This document shows positions 1 to 9,034 of a stretch of 64,000 nucleotides of DNA, in pieces. Position 1 is the stretch's first letter. Each line of letters begins with the position of its first letter. The notes beneath the pieces were generated by a model, which saw only the letters and a program-made list of their open reading frames with translations, had not been told where the DNA came from and ran no database searches. The translations under genes were made by a program, and so were the position numbers. The stretch comes from Syntrophomonas sp. (lineage in GTDB: Bacteria; Bacillota; Syntrophomonadia; Syntrophomonadales; Syntrophomonadaceae). Location: NCBI GenBank assembly GCA_016841425.1, contig JAENZE010000001.1, positions 372,001-436,000 on the forward strand. The letters run 5' to 3'.

Positions 1-587
1 CTCATTTGTCTATGTATCTGCTGCAATTGGATGAAAGTACTCCGCTGGCAGATGATATAAGAAAAGACCGTTTCCAGCTACCAGGTGAGGAAATTGAAGC
101 TCAGATGTATGATATTGGTATGGATATGCTTAAGAACCGGGGCTTCAGGCAATATGAGATATCCAATTTTGCTCGTCCTGGATATGAGTGCAGGCATAAT
201 TTGTTGTACTGGGAAGCCATGGAATATATAGGCATAGGTGCTGGTGCAGTTAGTTTTACCGACCAACGGCGCTATATCAATAAGAAGGATTTAATTCAAT
301 ATTTGTGGGCGATAGAGAACGGTAGGGAGTCTCCCGCGGAGGAATTGGAAGAGATGGACCAGAAAGAGCTGGCTGCAGACGCCATTATCCTGGGACTCAG
401 ATTATGTGATGGAATTAACCTGGAACAGTTCCGTTTGAGGTTTGACATAAAAATCATGGATTATTATAAGGATATAATAGAAGATTATATCGATAGAGGT
501 TTATTAAATATAAGCAATGGCAGATTAAGCTTTAGCAGGAAGGCATATTTTGTGTCTAACCAGGTCCTGTGCCATTTTATTGCTTGA
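1..587 (+). CDS. hemW: HemW-like radical SAM protein, C-terminal part (gene starts before the window)
   Basis: This is the C-terminal part of an oxygen-independent coproporphyrinogen III oxidase-like protein, the HemW family of heme chaperones. The reading frame is open from base 3, so the N-terminal radical SAM domain with its CxxxCxxC cluster lies upstream of the window. The segments ISNFARPGYECRHN, YIGIGAGAVSF and YLWAI are typical of the HemW C-terminal half, followed by the winged HemN_C-type region. It sits directly upstream of the CIRCE/hrcA promoter, the usual Firmicute neighbour order (hemW-hrcA). Whether it binds heme cannot be judged from this half. Confidence 0.85.
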   Translation, partial: HLSMYLLQLDESTPLADDIRKDRFQLPGEEIEAQMYDIGMDMLKNRGFRQYEISNFARPGYECRHNLLYWEAMEYIGIGAGAVSFTDQRRYINKKDLIQYLWAIENGRESPAEELEEMDQKELAADAIILGLRLCDGINLEQFRLRFDIKIMDYYKDIIEDYIDRGLLNISNGRLSFSRKAYFVSNQVLCHFIA

Positions 588-595
588 TTAGAGGC

Positions 596-624
596 TTGAC
601 AATAAGTACTGCAGGTGCTATTTT
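596..624 (+). promoter_or_regulatory. Sigma-A promoter of the hrcA heat-shock operon
   Basis: A perfect -35 box TTGACA (596-601) is followed after 17 bp by TATTTT (619-624). The CIRCE operator begins 15 bp downstream, at about the transcription start, as expected for an HrcA-repressed promoter. Confidence 0.75.
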
Positions 625-638
625 TTAATAAATACTGG

Positions 639-665
639 TTAGCACTCAACTGACGAGAGTGCTAA
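639..665 (+). promoter_or_regulatory. CIRCE operator (HrcA binding site)
   Basis: This is a perfect 9-bp inverted repeat TTAGCACTC-N9-GAGTGCTAA, the canonical CIRCE element bound by the HrcA repressor. It lies between the -10 box at 619-624 and the hrcA start at 682. Transcription entering hrcA, the chaperonin gene, grpE and dnaK from this promoter should therefore be heat-inducible and controlled by HrcA. No second CIRCE copy was seen in the window. Confidence 0.97.
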
Positions 666-681
666 CAGGCAGGTGAGCTAG

Positions 682-1710
682 ATGACCCTGGATAATCGCA
701 AAAGCAAAATATTAGAATCAATTATTCGGGACTATGTTGAAACTGCCGAGCCGGTAGGGTCACGTTCGGTAGTAAGGAAACATAATCTCAGAATAAGCGC
801 TGCTACGGTTCGAAATGAAATGGCTGATCTGGAGGATATGGGATATCTGGAGCAGCCCCATACTTCTGCGGGCAGAATACCTTCAGAAATGGGTTTCAGG
901 TATTATGTGGACTGTATGATGCAAAAGGAGACCCTGGACGATTCTGAGCTGGAACTGCTGCAAAAGATACTAAATGAAAATATAGGCGAATGGAGCGATA
1001 TTGTTAGCAAGGTGGGGAATTTTCTGTCCCAGGTAACTAATTACGCCTCTTTCGTCATAGTCCCTTCCATAAAATTGAGTGAGTTTAAGAATATACAAAT
1101 TATTCCAATAGCCAATGGAAAAGCTATGCTGCTGGTAGTAACCGATGTTGGCGTGCTGATGCATCGGCAAATAGATATCCCGACATCTATCGCCAGTGAA
1201 GAACTGCAGCTAATAGGGAAAGCATTTACCAGGGTTTTATCAGGTACCAGGCTGGAGGAAATGAGGCGTAATGAACTGAAAGCTCTGCGTGAAGATCTAA
1301 AAAACCGCAGAAAAGTGATCGATAAGGTACTGGAAGCGGTTGATATTATGATGCAAGGTTCCAGAGACGAAAGTGTAGTCATAAGCGGTGCGTTGAATAT
1401 ATTAAACGAACCGGAATTTAAGGATCTGGAGAAATTAAAACGGATATTGACCATCCTGGAAGAAGATGTTCTATTAAAGCAGATTATTCCTGATCCCATC
1501 AGTGAAGAGGTAAATATCACTATTGGCAAAGAAAATAAAGCTGAAGATATACAGGAAATGAGTCTGGTGATAGCCGGTTACAATAACTTTGGGGAAATGG
1601 GGAAAATAGGGGTTATTGGTCCGGTCAGAATGGAATACTGGAAGGCAGCGGGGACCGTTGAATCTCTCCGAAACATTCTAGACCAGGTATTAAGCAAGAA
1701 ATATTTCTAA
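682..1710 (+). CDS. hrcA: Heat-inducible transcription repressor HrcA
   Basis: HrcA is the repressor that binds CIRCE and keeps class I heat-shock genes off until chaperonin capacity is exhausted. The 342-residue product has the N-terminal winged helix ([25 protein letters not shown], residues about 3-27, continuing through [16 protein letters not shown]) and the HrcA signature [18 protein letters not shown] at about 60-77. The rest is the GAF-like dimerisation domain. The ATG is preceded by AGGTGAG at 671-677, and the CIRCE site is only 17 bp upstream, so the gene is autoregulated. It is first in the operon with the chaperonin gene, grpE and dnaK. In many bacteria GroEL is needed to fold HrcA; here the adjacent chaperonin is of another type. 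Confidence 0.97.
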   Translation: MTLDNRKSKILESIIRDYVETAEPVGSRSVVRKHNLRISAATVRNEMADLEDMGYLEQPHTSAGRIPSEMGFRYYVDCMMQKETLDDSELELLQKILNENIGEWSDIVSKVGNFLSQVTNYASFVIVPSIKLSEFKNIQIIPIANGKAMLLVVTDVGVLMHRQIDIPTSIASEELQLIGKAFTRVLSGTRLEEMRRNELKALREDLKNRRKVIDKVLEAVDIMMQGSRDESVVISGALNILNEPEFKDLEKLKRILTILEEDVLLKQIIPDPISEEVNITIGKENKAEDIQEMSLVIAGYNNFGEMGKIGVIGPVRMEYWKAAGTVESLRNILDQVLSKKYF

Positions 1711-1735
1711 GATTGATAATATCAAGGAGGCGTTA

Positions 1736-3301
1736 ATGTCTGATCATATGCTTACCGGTCAACAGGAAGCAGAGGAGAATTTTCGGACTCTGCTTAATAA
1801 TACCAGCGCTGCTCAGGCAGTATCCCGGGTGGTTGAGGGAACTATTGGACCCAAGGGCCTGGATGTTATGCTCATCGATAATCTGGGTGGTATAGCTGTA
1901 AGCAATGACGGTCTCACTATATTAAAATTAATGGAAGTTAACCATCCAGTAGCCCGGATGATTATTAGTGCAGTTAAATCACAGCAGTCTGAAGTAGGAG
2001 ATGGTACTACAACAACTGCCATATTAACCGCCGCCCTGATTGCTGAGGGATCATCCCGGATTTTAAAAGGAGTACCTGTGAGTTCGCTGCTGGAGGGAAT
2101 TAATAAAGGCATTAGAGAAGCTATGAGATTAATTGATAATGCTACCTTTCATATTTCATCTTTAAACCATAAATACTTATTTGATACTGCTTTGATCGCA
2201 GGCAGGGGATGTGAGGACGTAGCCAGGCTGGTTGTAGATGCTGCTAGTCTAATTGGGATTGATAAATTGGTGAATCCAGGTTACAAATTGGCGGATGCTG
2301 TGTCATCCTGTGAAGCAGCAGCAGACAGTGTATTTAACGGAATTATTATTAACCGGGAACCGATAAATATGCATATACTCCCTGATTTTATAAGCAACCC
2401 GGTCATAATGGTCATCAATGATGCTCTTGGACCTGGCAAAGTAGATAATGATGCACTAAAAACCGACAGTGGTTTTAAACATTATATGAAGTCCCGTGAT
2501 CTTTACGAACGTAATCTTAACAAGATAAGAGATGCCGGGGTTAATCTGGTAGTAGTTGATCGCGGCATTGACGATATGGCCGAGGAATTCTTCATTCGTT
2601 CGGGTATAGCAGCAATTCAAAGAGTATCAGCCCGGGAAATAAATGACTTGTGCAGACATACCGGTGCACAAAAACTAAAAAGATCTGCGTTGGATGAAAA
2701 CGTTGATCAAGTTAAACAATATGCCGGCTGCGCTGAACAGGTCTGGTTTGATAAAAAACACCGGCAGGTATTAGTTTACGATGGTCGTGGGGAGAACCTT
2801 GCTACCATTTTAATAGGGGCTTCCACCAGAGAAGCAACAGAGGAGAGAGAACGCATCGCTCAAGATGCAGCCGCTGCTGTGCAGGCAGCAGTGCAGGATG
2901 GAGTAGTTGCAGGGGGAGGGACCCTTGAAGTCTGGCTGGCGGAAAGACTTCAAGAGTTAGCCGATAGTGAAGATGGGATGAGTTCATATGGTATATCCAG
3001 TGTAAGTGAAGCCCTCAAAAGACCTTTTTTGTGTATGGCAGCTAACGCAGGATTAAATCCTCTGAAAAAACTGGGGGAAGTGGTTGCGTCCCAGAAAGAG
3101 ACTGGCAACTCCTCGATGTCCCTGGATTATAGTTCTGGGGAGTTGGTAGATGCTTTTGATAAGGGAATAATTGATCCAGCCGGGGTTAAAATAAACGCCC
3201 TTAAAACTGCTGGTGAAGTGGCTGCCTCTGTTTTGAGGATTAATATGATAATCAAAATGCAGACAGATCCAGGTAAGCCAGATAATACTTTAATGAATTG
3301 A
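1736..3301 (+). CDS. Group III (archaeal-like, thermosome/CCT-related) chaperonin
   Basis: This 521-residue protein is an ATP-dependent double-ring chaperonin of the thermosome/CCT type rather than a GroEL. Group II-like ATPase motifs are visible: TIGPKGLDVML near residue 37, NDGLTIL near 58, and GDGTTTT near 87. Near the end are VVAGGGTLE and DPAGVKINAL, counterparts of archaeal VVPGGGAxE and DPxxVKxxAI. The C-terminus lacks the GroEL GGM tail. Bacterial members of this group are known from Carboxydothermus hydrogenoformans and relatives, where the gene also lies in the dnaK operon. Here it sits 25 bp after hrcA with AAGGAGG at 1724-1730 and ends 10 bp before grpE, so it should be co-regulated through CIRCE. 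Whether the genome also has groEL cannot be seen. Function by family; no co-chaperonin gene lies nearby. Confidence 0.9.
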   Translation: MSDHMLTGQQEAEENFRTLLNNTSAAQAVSRVVEGTIGPKGLDVMLIDNLGGIAVSNDGLTILKLMEVNHPVARMIISAVKSQQSEVGDGTTTTAILTAALIAEGSSRILKGVPVSSLLEGINKGIREAMRLIDNATFHISSLNHKYLFDTALIAGRGCEDVARLVVDAASLIGIDKLVNPGYKLADAVSSCEAAADSVFNGIIINREPINMHILPDFISNPVIMVINDALGPGKVDNDALKTDSGFKHYMKSRDLYERNLNKIRDAGVNLVVVDRGIDDMAEEFFIRSGIAAIQRVSAREINDLCRHTGAQKLKRSALDENVDQVKQYAGCAEQVWFDKKHRQVLVYDGRGENLATILIGASTREATEERERIAQDAAAAVQAAVQDGVVAGGGTLEVWLAERLQELADSEDGMSSYGISSVSEALKRPFLCMAANAGLNPLKKLGEVVASQKETGNSSMSLDYSSGELVDAFDKGIIDPAGVKINALKTAGEVAASVLRINMIIKMQTDPGKPDNTLMN

Positions 3302-3311
3302 GGTGATATTC

Positions 3312-3857
3312 TTGGAGGATAAAGTTTTTGATAGTACTGAAGGTGAAGTGGTAACTGCCAGCAATGAGGATGCACCAGCAGGTGCGGAGAATGAAATAGA
3401 ACAGCTGCAGGAGGAGATCAGCAAACTCAAGGAAGAAATAAAGAACACTGGTGATATGTATCTGCGGGCTTTAGCCGAAGTGGAAAACATTAGAAAAAGA
3501 ACTGCCCGGGAACGAGAAGAATATGTCAAATTTGCAGCACTGCCATTAGTGAAGAAAATGCTTACAGTGATAGACGATTTGGACCGAGCGGTTAGTATGT
3601 ATGACCCTGAACAGGACCCGGAAGTGCTGGTAAAAGGTGTTGAAATGATCAATACCAGGCTTAAAGAAATAGTTGAACAGGAAGGAGCTGAGGCTCTGCA
3701 TGCGGTTGGTAAACCATTCGATCCCCAGTTTCATCAGCCGCTGGCTATAGAACAAAACAGCAATTATCCGGAAAACACCGTAATAGAAGAACTGCAGAAG
3801 GGTTACATGATGCACGGCCGGGTTATAAGACCCAGCCTGGTTAAGGTTAGCAATTAA
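3312..3857 (+). CDS. grpE: GrpE, nucleotide exchange factor for DnaK
   Basis: GrpE releases ADP from DnaK. The product has an acidic N-terminus, a long coiled coil (EIEQLQEEISKLKEEIKNTG, about residues 22-42) and the C-terminal beta domain ending GYMMHGRVIRPSLVKVS. I chose the TTG at 3312 because GAGGTGA at 3300-3306 is 5 nt upstream; a GTG at 3303 would lie inside that ribosome-binding site. The length (181 residues) fits the family. It is tightly packed between the chaperonin gene and dnaK. Confidence 0.95.
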   Translation: MEDKVFDSTEGEVVTASNEDAPAGAENEIEQLQEEISKLKEEIKNTGDMYLRALAEVENIRKRTAREREEYVKFAALPLVKKMLTVIDDLDRAVSMYDPEQDPEVLVKGVEMINTRLKEIVEQEGAEALHAVGKPFDPQFHQPLAIEQNSNYPENTVIEELQKGYMMHGRVIRPSLVKVSN

Positions 3858-3912
3858 AGCAGAGTGCTTTAAGTTAATAAATTCATTTATATAGATTTTG
3901 GAGGTGTTGATA

Positions 3913-5727
3913 ATGAGCAGGGTTGTTGGAATAGACCTGGGAACAACAAATTCTTGTATTGCTATTATGGAAGGAAAAGAAGCCCAAGTTATCACTAATG
4001 CAGAAGGAGAACGTACTACCCCCTCGGTAGTGGGTTTTTCTAAAGCTGGTGAAAGACTGGTAGGAAGGGTCGCCAAACGGCAGGCCATAACTAACCCGGA
4101 GAGAACCGTGGTATCTATTAAAAGAAGAATGGGTACTGACTATAGTGTTCAAATAGATCAGAAAAAGTATTCGCCTCAGGAAATCTCGGCCATGATACTG
4201 CAAAAGCTGAAAGCTGATGCTGAGGCCTACCTGGGAGAAAAGATCACCCAGGCAGTAATTACAGTGCCAGCTTACTTTACTGATTCCCAGCGCCAGGCTA
4301 CTAAGGATGCGGGTAAGATAGCCGGGCTGGAGGTTTTAAGAATAATAAACGAACCTACAGCAGCCGCCCTGGCTTATGGGCTGGATAAAGAGAATATGCA
4401 GACTATACTAGTCTTTGACCTGGGTGGTGGAACCTTTGATGTATCGATTTTGGAAATAGGAGACGGTGTATTTGAGGTTAAAGCTACCAGTGGAAATAAT
4501 CGTCTGGGTGGGGACGATTTTGATGACAAGATTATCAACTGGCTGGTGGAAGAGTTCAAAAAAGATAATGGGGTAGATTTGAAAAACGATAAAATGGCCA
4601 TGCATAGGCTAAAGGAAGCTGCAGAAAAAGCTAAACATGAAATTTCAGGAGTTATGAGCACCGATATCAATATACCTTATATTACTGCTACTCAGGAAGG
4701 CCCCCTGCATTTGGAACGTACTTTGACCAGAGCCCGATTCGATGAGATGACTGCCGATCTGGTAGAAAAAACCATGGGACCTACCCGCCAGGCTATGAAA
4801 GACTCGGGATTAAAACCGGAACAGATTGATAAGATTATACTGGTAGGCGGTTCTACCAGGATACCGGCGGTTCAGGACGCAGTTAAGAATTTTATCGGAA
4901 AAGAACCTTTCAAAGGCATAAATCCGGACGAAGTAGTAGCTATAGGAGCAGCTATACAAGCCGGTGTTCTTTCGGGCGAAGTTACAGATGTAGTATTGCT
5001 TGATGTAACTCCATTATCTTTGGGCATAGAGACTCTGGGTGGGGTGTTTACCAGAATCATCGAGCGAAATACTACCATTCCAACTTCCAAAAGCCAAATC
5101 TTTACTACTGCCGCTGATAATCAACCTTCGGTCGATGTACATGTGCTGCAGGGAGAAAGGAAGATGGCCTCTGGGAATGTGACTCTAGGCCGGTTCCAGT
5201 TAAGCGGTATACCACCAGCTCCCCGGGGACTGCCCCAGATTGAAGTTAAATTCGATATTGATGTAAATGGTATAGTTAATGTCACTGCTAAAGACCTGGC
5301 TACGAACAAGGAACAGACTATAACCATCACTTCATCCAGCGGGTTGAGTGATGACGATATCGAACGTATGGTTAAAGATGCGGAGAAATTTGCAGAAGAG
5401 GACGAAAAACGGCTGGAAGAAATCGAGGCCAGGAATGCTGCGGATAGTATGATATACCAGAGTGAGAAGACATTAAAAGAAAATGCAGATAAGATAGATG
5501 AAGAGTTAAAGAATGAATTGGAAACAGCCCGGGATGAACTGAAGAAGACCCTGGAAGGCAACGATATCGAAAGCATTAAGTCAGCCACAGAGGCCATAAC
5601 TCAAGTGTTCTACAAAATAAGCGCTAAATTATATGAACAGGCCAATCCCCAGTCGGGAGAGCCGGGTGAACCCGGAGAGGGTGATGTTTTTGATGCCGAT
5701 TACGATGTTGCTGATGAGGAAAAATAA
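3913..5727 (+). CDS. dnaK: Molecular chaperone DnaK (Hsp70)
   Basis: DnaK binds unfolded peptides in an ATP-dependent cycle with DnaJ and GrpE. The N-terminal ATPase domain opens with [12 protein letters not shown] and carries phosphate and adenosine motifs ([25 protein letters not shown]). The substrate-binding domain follows from about residue 380 ([12 protein letters not shown]), and the C-terminal lid ends in an acidic tail rich in G, E and D. The ATG at 3913 gives the conserved start [10 protein letters not shown] and is preceded by GGAGG; a longer reading from 3898 would begin inside the ribosome-binding site. The length, 604 residues, is typical. A 195-bp gap with a hairpin separates it from dnaJ. 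Confidence 0.98.
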   Translation: MSRVVGIDLGTTNSCIAIMEGKEAQVITNAEGERTTPSVVGFSKAGERLVGRVAKRQAITNPERTVVSIKRRMGTDYSVQIDQKKYSPQEISAMILQKLKADAEAYLGEKITQAVITVPAYFTDSQRQATKDAGKIAGLEVLRIINEPTAAALAYGLDKENMQTILVFDLGGGTFDVSILEIGDGVFEVKATSGNNRLGGDDFDDKIINWLVEEFKKDNGVDLKNDKMAMHRLKEAAEKAKHEISGVMSTDINIPYITATQEGPLHLERTLTRARFDEMTADLVEKTMGPTRQAMKDSGLKPEQIDKIILVGGSTRIPAVQDAVKNFIGKEPFKGINPDEVVAIGAAIQAGVLSGEVTDVVLLDVTPLSLGIETLGGVFTRIIERNTTIPTSKSQIFTTAADNQPSVDVHVLQGERKMASGNVTLGRFQLSGIPPAPRGLPQIEVKFDIDVNGIVNVTAKDLATNKEQTITITSSSGLSDDDIERMVKDAEKFAEEDEKRLEEIEARNAADSMIYQSEKTLKENADKIDEELKNELETARDELKKTLEGNDIESIKSATEAITQVFYKISAKLYEQANPQSGEPGEPGEGDVFDADYDVADEEK

Positions 5728-5866
5728 ATTTTGGATGTAAAATACCTGGTGTAGAGAGTATAATATTACAATAAGTATTTTAATCTGGGTTCAGTTTTAG
5801 TAATTGACACAAAATACGTTGTCTTAAGTGACACGACTGTGAAGATATAAAAACAGGAGATTATAA

Positions 5867-5897
5867 AAACCCGGAAGCAATTGCTGCTTCCGGGTTT
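5867..5897 (+). terminator. Perfect 13-bp hairpin between dnaK and dnaJ (attenuator or processing site)
   Basis: AAACCCGGAAGCA (5867-5879) and TGCTTCCGGGTTT (5885-5897) form a perfect 13-bp stem with a 5-nt loop. No T-run follows on the plus strand; on the minus strand the stem is followed by a short T-rich stretch. Placed 25 bp before dnaJ, it could partly terminate or set the processing of hrcA-dnaK mRNA relative to dnaJ. Its role is inference. Confidence 0.6.
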
Positions 5898-5922
5898 ACC
5901 CGGCTTAGGAAGGTGGAATGAA

Positions 5923-7059
5923 ATGTCTTCTAAACGTGATCTATATGATATCTTGCAGATATCCAGGGACGCTTCTGCAGAAGATATCAAGAGGGCATAC
6001 AGAAAAATGGCCAGAAAATATCATCCTGATGTTAATCGGGAAGAAGATGCAGCGGATAAATTCAAAGAAATCAGCGATGCATATGAAATACTAAGTGATC
6101 CACAGAAAAGGGCCACTTATGATCGCTTTGGTTATGATGCTTTTGATCCGACCAGGAATGCAGGCGCAGGAGGTTTTGGAGGCTTTGACCCTAATGACCT
6201 GGGCGGCTTCGGCGACATTTTTGATATGTTTTTTGGCAGCAGCGGAGCCGGGCGTGGGAACAGGAATGGACCGAGGAGGGGTGCCGATAAAGAAGTCCGT
6301 CTGGATATAGATTTTGAGGATGCTGTATTCGGGTTAGAGAAAGAAATTGAAATTAACCGGGTTGAAAAATGCGAAAAATGCAATGGAAATGGAGCAGAAC
6401 CTGGCTCTAAAATAAAAGACTGTCCGGAATGTAAGGGCAGCGGTCAAGTCAGAAGTGTACAGAGTACTCCATTCGGACGCTTTGAGACGGTTAAAACCTG
6501 CAGCCGATGTCGAGGTGAGGGCCGCGTGATAGAAAAACCCTGTTCGGCATGCAAAGGAAATGGGCAGGTTCGAAAACCTCGTAAGATAAATCTGCGCATT
6601 CCAGCAGGGATTGATACCGGTTCCAGGTTAAGGATACAGGGAGAAGGAGAACATGGGCAACGAGGAGGACCAGCTGGAGATCTGTATATTACCATTGTGG
6701 TGAGACCTCATACCGAGTTCAGGCGTGAAGGATACACATTAATAAAGAATATGGAAATTAATTTCGTACAGGCAGCTCTGGGTGCTGATCTAGAAATTCC
6801 GCTGCTGGGAGGAGCCAGTCATAATCTGCATATTCCTGAAGGAACTCAGCCAGGCACTGTATTGACAGTCAAGAGCAAAGGTGTACCTTATTTGAATGGA
6901 CATCGTTTTGGGGATCTTAAAATAATCATTGATGTAGCTATACCTAAAAAGCTTGATAAAAGGCAGAAGGAACTCCTGGCTTCTTTCTATGAAGAAGAAG
7001 AAGATAACAAAACTGTAAAAAAAGGTTTGTTTGATAAATTTAAAGATGCCATGGGATAG
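5923..7059 (+). CDS. dnaJ: Chaperone DnaJ (Hsp40)
   Basis: DnaJ delivers substrates to DnaK and stimulates its ATPase. The 378-residue protein has the J domain with the HPD tripeptide (KYHPDVN, about residue 33), a Gly/Phe-rich linker (GGFGGFDPNDLGGFGD) and a complete zinc region with four CxxCxGxG-type repeats (CEKCNGNG, CPECKGSG, CSRCRGEG, CSACKGNG). The C-terminal substrate-binding domains follow. The ATG at 5923 is preceded by AGGAAGGTGG and gives the normal start MSSKRDLYDIL. It is the last chaperone gene of the operon, and prmA follows 9 bp later. Confidence 0.98.
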   Translation: MSSKRDLYDILQISRDASAEDIKRAYRKMARKYHPDVNREEDAADKFKEISDAYEILSDPQKRATYDRFGYDAFDPTRNAGAGGFGGFDPNDLGGFGDIFDMFFGSSGAGRGNRNGPRRGADKEVRLDIDFEDAVFGLEKEIEINRVEKCEKCNGNGAEPGSKIKDCPECKGSGQVRSVQSTPFGRFETVKTCSRCRGEGRVIEKPCSACKGNGQVRKPRKINLRIPAGIDTGSRLRIQGEGEHGQRGGPAGDLYITIVVRPHTEFRREGYTLIKNMEINFVQAALGADLEIPLLGGASHNLHIPEGTQPGTVLTVKSKGVPYLNGHRFGDLKIIIDVAIPKKLDKRQKELLASFYEEEEDNKTVKKGLFDKFKDAMG

Positions 7060-7068
7060 GGGTGTGTC

Positions 7069-7995
7069 ATGAACTGGAAAGAAGTTACCGTGCTGACCGA
7101 GGGAATATGTGTTGAAGCAATAGCAGGCATTTTTCACCACCTGGGTTCAGGTGGTGTTATTATTGAAGACCCCCAGGCTGCAAGAAAATACGTTAAAAAA
7201 GATGTCTGGGACTCGAATTCCGTTTCACCCGATTTTCTTAATCATGAATTTGTAGTAGTGAAAGGGTATTTCTTGGAGGAACGGGAGGTCTTGGACGAGC
7301 TGATGCTGAGATTGGATGCGGTTAAGCTCAATTTTGGGATCGAATGCAAAGTATTTATCGATGAAGTTAGAGATGAAGACTGGGAAACTTCCTGGAAGAA
7401 GTACTATCATACCTTCAAGGTTGGAGAACGGCTGGTAATCAAGCCGTCCTGGGAAGAATACCGGTCCCAGAACCATGAAATAATCATAGAAATTGACCCA
7501 GGTATGGCTTTTGGGACTGGAATACACGCATCCACCCGTTTCTGCTTGGTTTTTTTAGATGAATACATTGGAGGCGGAGAAGAAGTAATAGATGCCGGGT
7601 GCGGGTCAGGAATACTGTCGATAGCTGCTGCCAAATTGGGGGCCAGATCTGTAAAAGCCATGGATATGGATGAAATAGCAGTACAAGTTGCCAAGGAAAA
7701 TATAGCCTTGAACCACCTGGAGTATAAAGTGGAAATTGCTTCTGGCAATATTGTTGAGGAAATAGAGCATATGGAAGCGGATGTAATACTGGCGAATATA
7801 ACCGCTGAGGTAGTGGAAATGTTGATTCCCAGGGCAGCTAAAATACTTCCGCCCGGAGGGTATTTTTTTGGCTCCGGCATAGTAGATAGCCGTTGGCCAG
7901 GAGTTAAGCAGCAGTTGGAATCCTGTGGATTTATCATAGAAAAGGTCCTTTCAGACACCGATTGGATAGGAGTATTTGCAGTCAAGCAGGGGTAG
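7069..7995 (+). CDS. prmA: Ribosomal protein L11 methyltransferase PrmA
   Basis: PrmA methylates ribosomal protein L11 using S-adenosylmethionine. The 308-residue product has the SAM-binding motif DAGCGSGILSIAAAKLG at about residue 175, the preceding family signature DPGMAFGTGIHASTR, and the post-motif ILANITAEV. The ATG follows GGGGTG closely. The gene lies 9 bp after dnaJ, the usual place in Firmicutes, and is probably read through from the heat-shock operon. Confidence 0.96.
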   Translation: MNWKEVTVLTEGICVEAIAGIFHHLGSGGVIIEDPQAARKYVKKDVWDSNSVSPDFLNHEFVVVKGYFLEEREVLDELMLRLDAVKLNFGIECKVFIDEVRDEDWETSWKKYYHTFKVGERLVIKPSWEEYRSQNHEIIIEIDPGMAFGTGIHASTRFCLVFLDEYIGGGEEVIDAGCGSGILSIAAAKLGARSVKAMDMDEIAVQVAKENIALNHLEYKVEIASGNIVEEIEHMEADVILANITAEVVEMLIPRAAKILPPGGYFFGSGIVDSRWPGVKQQLESCGFIIEKVLSDTDWIGVFAVKQG

Positions 7996-8153
7996 GGGAT
8001 TTGATTATTAATCTTATTCGTCCTTTGTTAGAAGGGCTGTACTGCTAAAATCCTGTCAGGGAATTTATCGATTCAGAATGGATGAACGTGATTGGATTCC
8101 AATCAGGCAGAGATAGCTATGAAGAAACCAGCCAGGGAAAGGGTGTTTTTTAT

Positions 8154-8903
8154 ATGCACCGTTTTTTTGTGTCAGCAGATAACATTACTGGAGAAACAGC
8201 TTATATTGATAAACAAGAGGCACGTCATATCAAGAAAGTCCTCCGTCTCAAAGCTGGTGATGAGGTAATACTATTTGATGGCAGTGGGCAAGAATATAAG
8301 GCGTTGCTGATGGAATCTGAAAAAAACAATTTATTCGCTCGGATAATTGAGATAAAGATGAAAGAAGACTCCCCTGAAATATCTTTATGCCTGGTCCAGG
8401 GTATAGCCAAGGGGGACAAGATGGATAATATTATCCAAAAGGCTACTGAAATAGGAACTGCAGTAATTTATCCTCTTTCGTCTGAACGTACCATCGTACG
8501 TTTGCAGGGTGATAGCGCAGTTAAAAAGGTCAATCGGTGGCAGCAAATTGCCAGGGAAGCCTGCAAACAATGCCGGCGCAATGTGATTCCGCTGGTAAAA
8601 CCGGTCATGGAAATTGACCAGATCTTTCAGGATATTGGAGATTTTCCAGCTCTGATGTTATACGAAAACGAACAAGACAATAGCCTGCGCCAGGTTTTGC
8701 ATAGTATCAGAGAAACAGTCCTAACCACGGGCAAGATATTTTTGATCGTAGGTCCAGAAGGGGGTTTCTCTGAAGTTGAAGTAGAAAAAGCACGTAAGCA
8801 GGGAGTGCAGACTGCTTCATTGGGTCCACGGATACTGCGTACCGAAACCGCCGGTATAGCAGCATCAAGTATAATAATGTACGAATACTGTTCGCTGGTA
8901 TGA
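8154..8903 (+). CDS. rsmE: 16S rRNA (uracil1498-N3)-methyltransferase RsmE
   Basis: RsmE methylates U1498 of 16S rRNA and belongs to the SPOUT knot class. The N-terminal PUA-like part (MHRFFVSADN, EARHIKKVLRLKAGD) and the C-terminal knot with GPEGGFSEVE and LGPRILRTETA are visible. I place the start at ATG 8154 because it gives the conserved MHRFF beginning; an in-frame ATG at 8082 would add 24 residues without family similarity. The predicted length is 249 residues. Confidence 0.93.
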   Translation: MHRFFVSADNITGETAYIDKQEARHIKKVLRLKAGDEVILFDGSGQEYKALLMESEKNNLFARIIEIKMKEDSPEISLCLVQGIAKGDKMDNIIQKATEIGTAVIYPLSSERTIVRLQGDSAVKKVNRWQQIAREACKQCRRNVIPLVKPVMEIDQIFQDIGDFPALMLYENEQDNSLRQVLHSIRETVLTTGKIFLIVGPEGGFSEVEVEKARKQGVQTASLGPRILRTETAGIAASSIIMYEYCSLV

Positions 8904-8909
8904 TGTAAT

Positions 8910-8954
8910 GGGGACATTCCTGGCACCAGGAATACTAAGGCCTGGTGTGTCCCC
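8910..8954. repeat. GGGGACA...TGTCCCC nested palindrome between rsmE and mtaB
   Basis: GGGGACA (8910-8916) is complementary to TGTCCCC (8948-8954). Inside lies a second palindrome, TTCCTGG-CA-CCAGGAA (8917-8932). Related GGGGA...TCCCC and TGTCCCC pieces occur at 39992-40080, suggesting a dispersed REP-like or small palindromic element family. There is no T-run, so simple termination is less likely. Confidence 0.45.
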
Positions 8955-9034
8955 TGACCTTATAAGGAGAGTCCCGCCATAGCACCGACAAGTCATGGTG
9001 GCTCCTACCCTGACCTTAATAGAAAGGATCATCT

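Noticed and set aside
3546-4088. Long minus-strand open frames opposite grpE/dnaK
   Set aside because: They mirror the codon structure of strongly coding plus-strand genes, have no ribosome-binding sites and no recognisable content. The same holds for the many other antisense frames in the window.
5804-5832. TTGACA upstream of dnaJ as a separate promoter
   Set aside because: No acceptable -10 box lies 16-18 bp downstream of 5804-5809, so it was not called.
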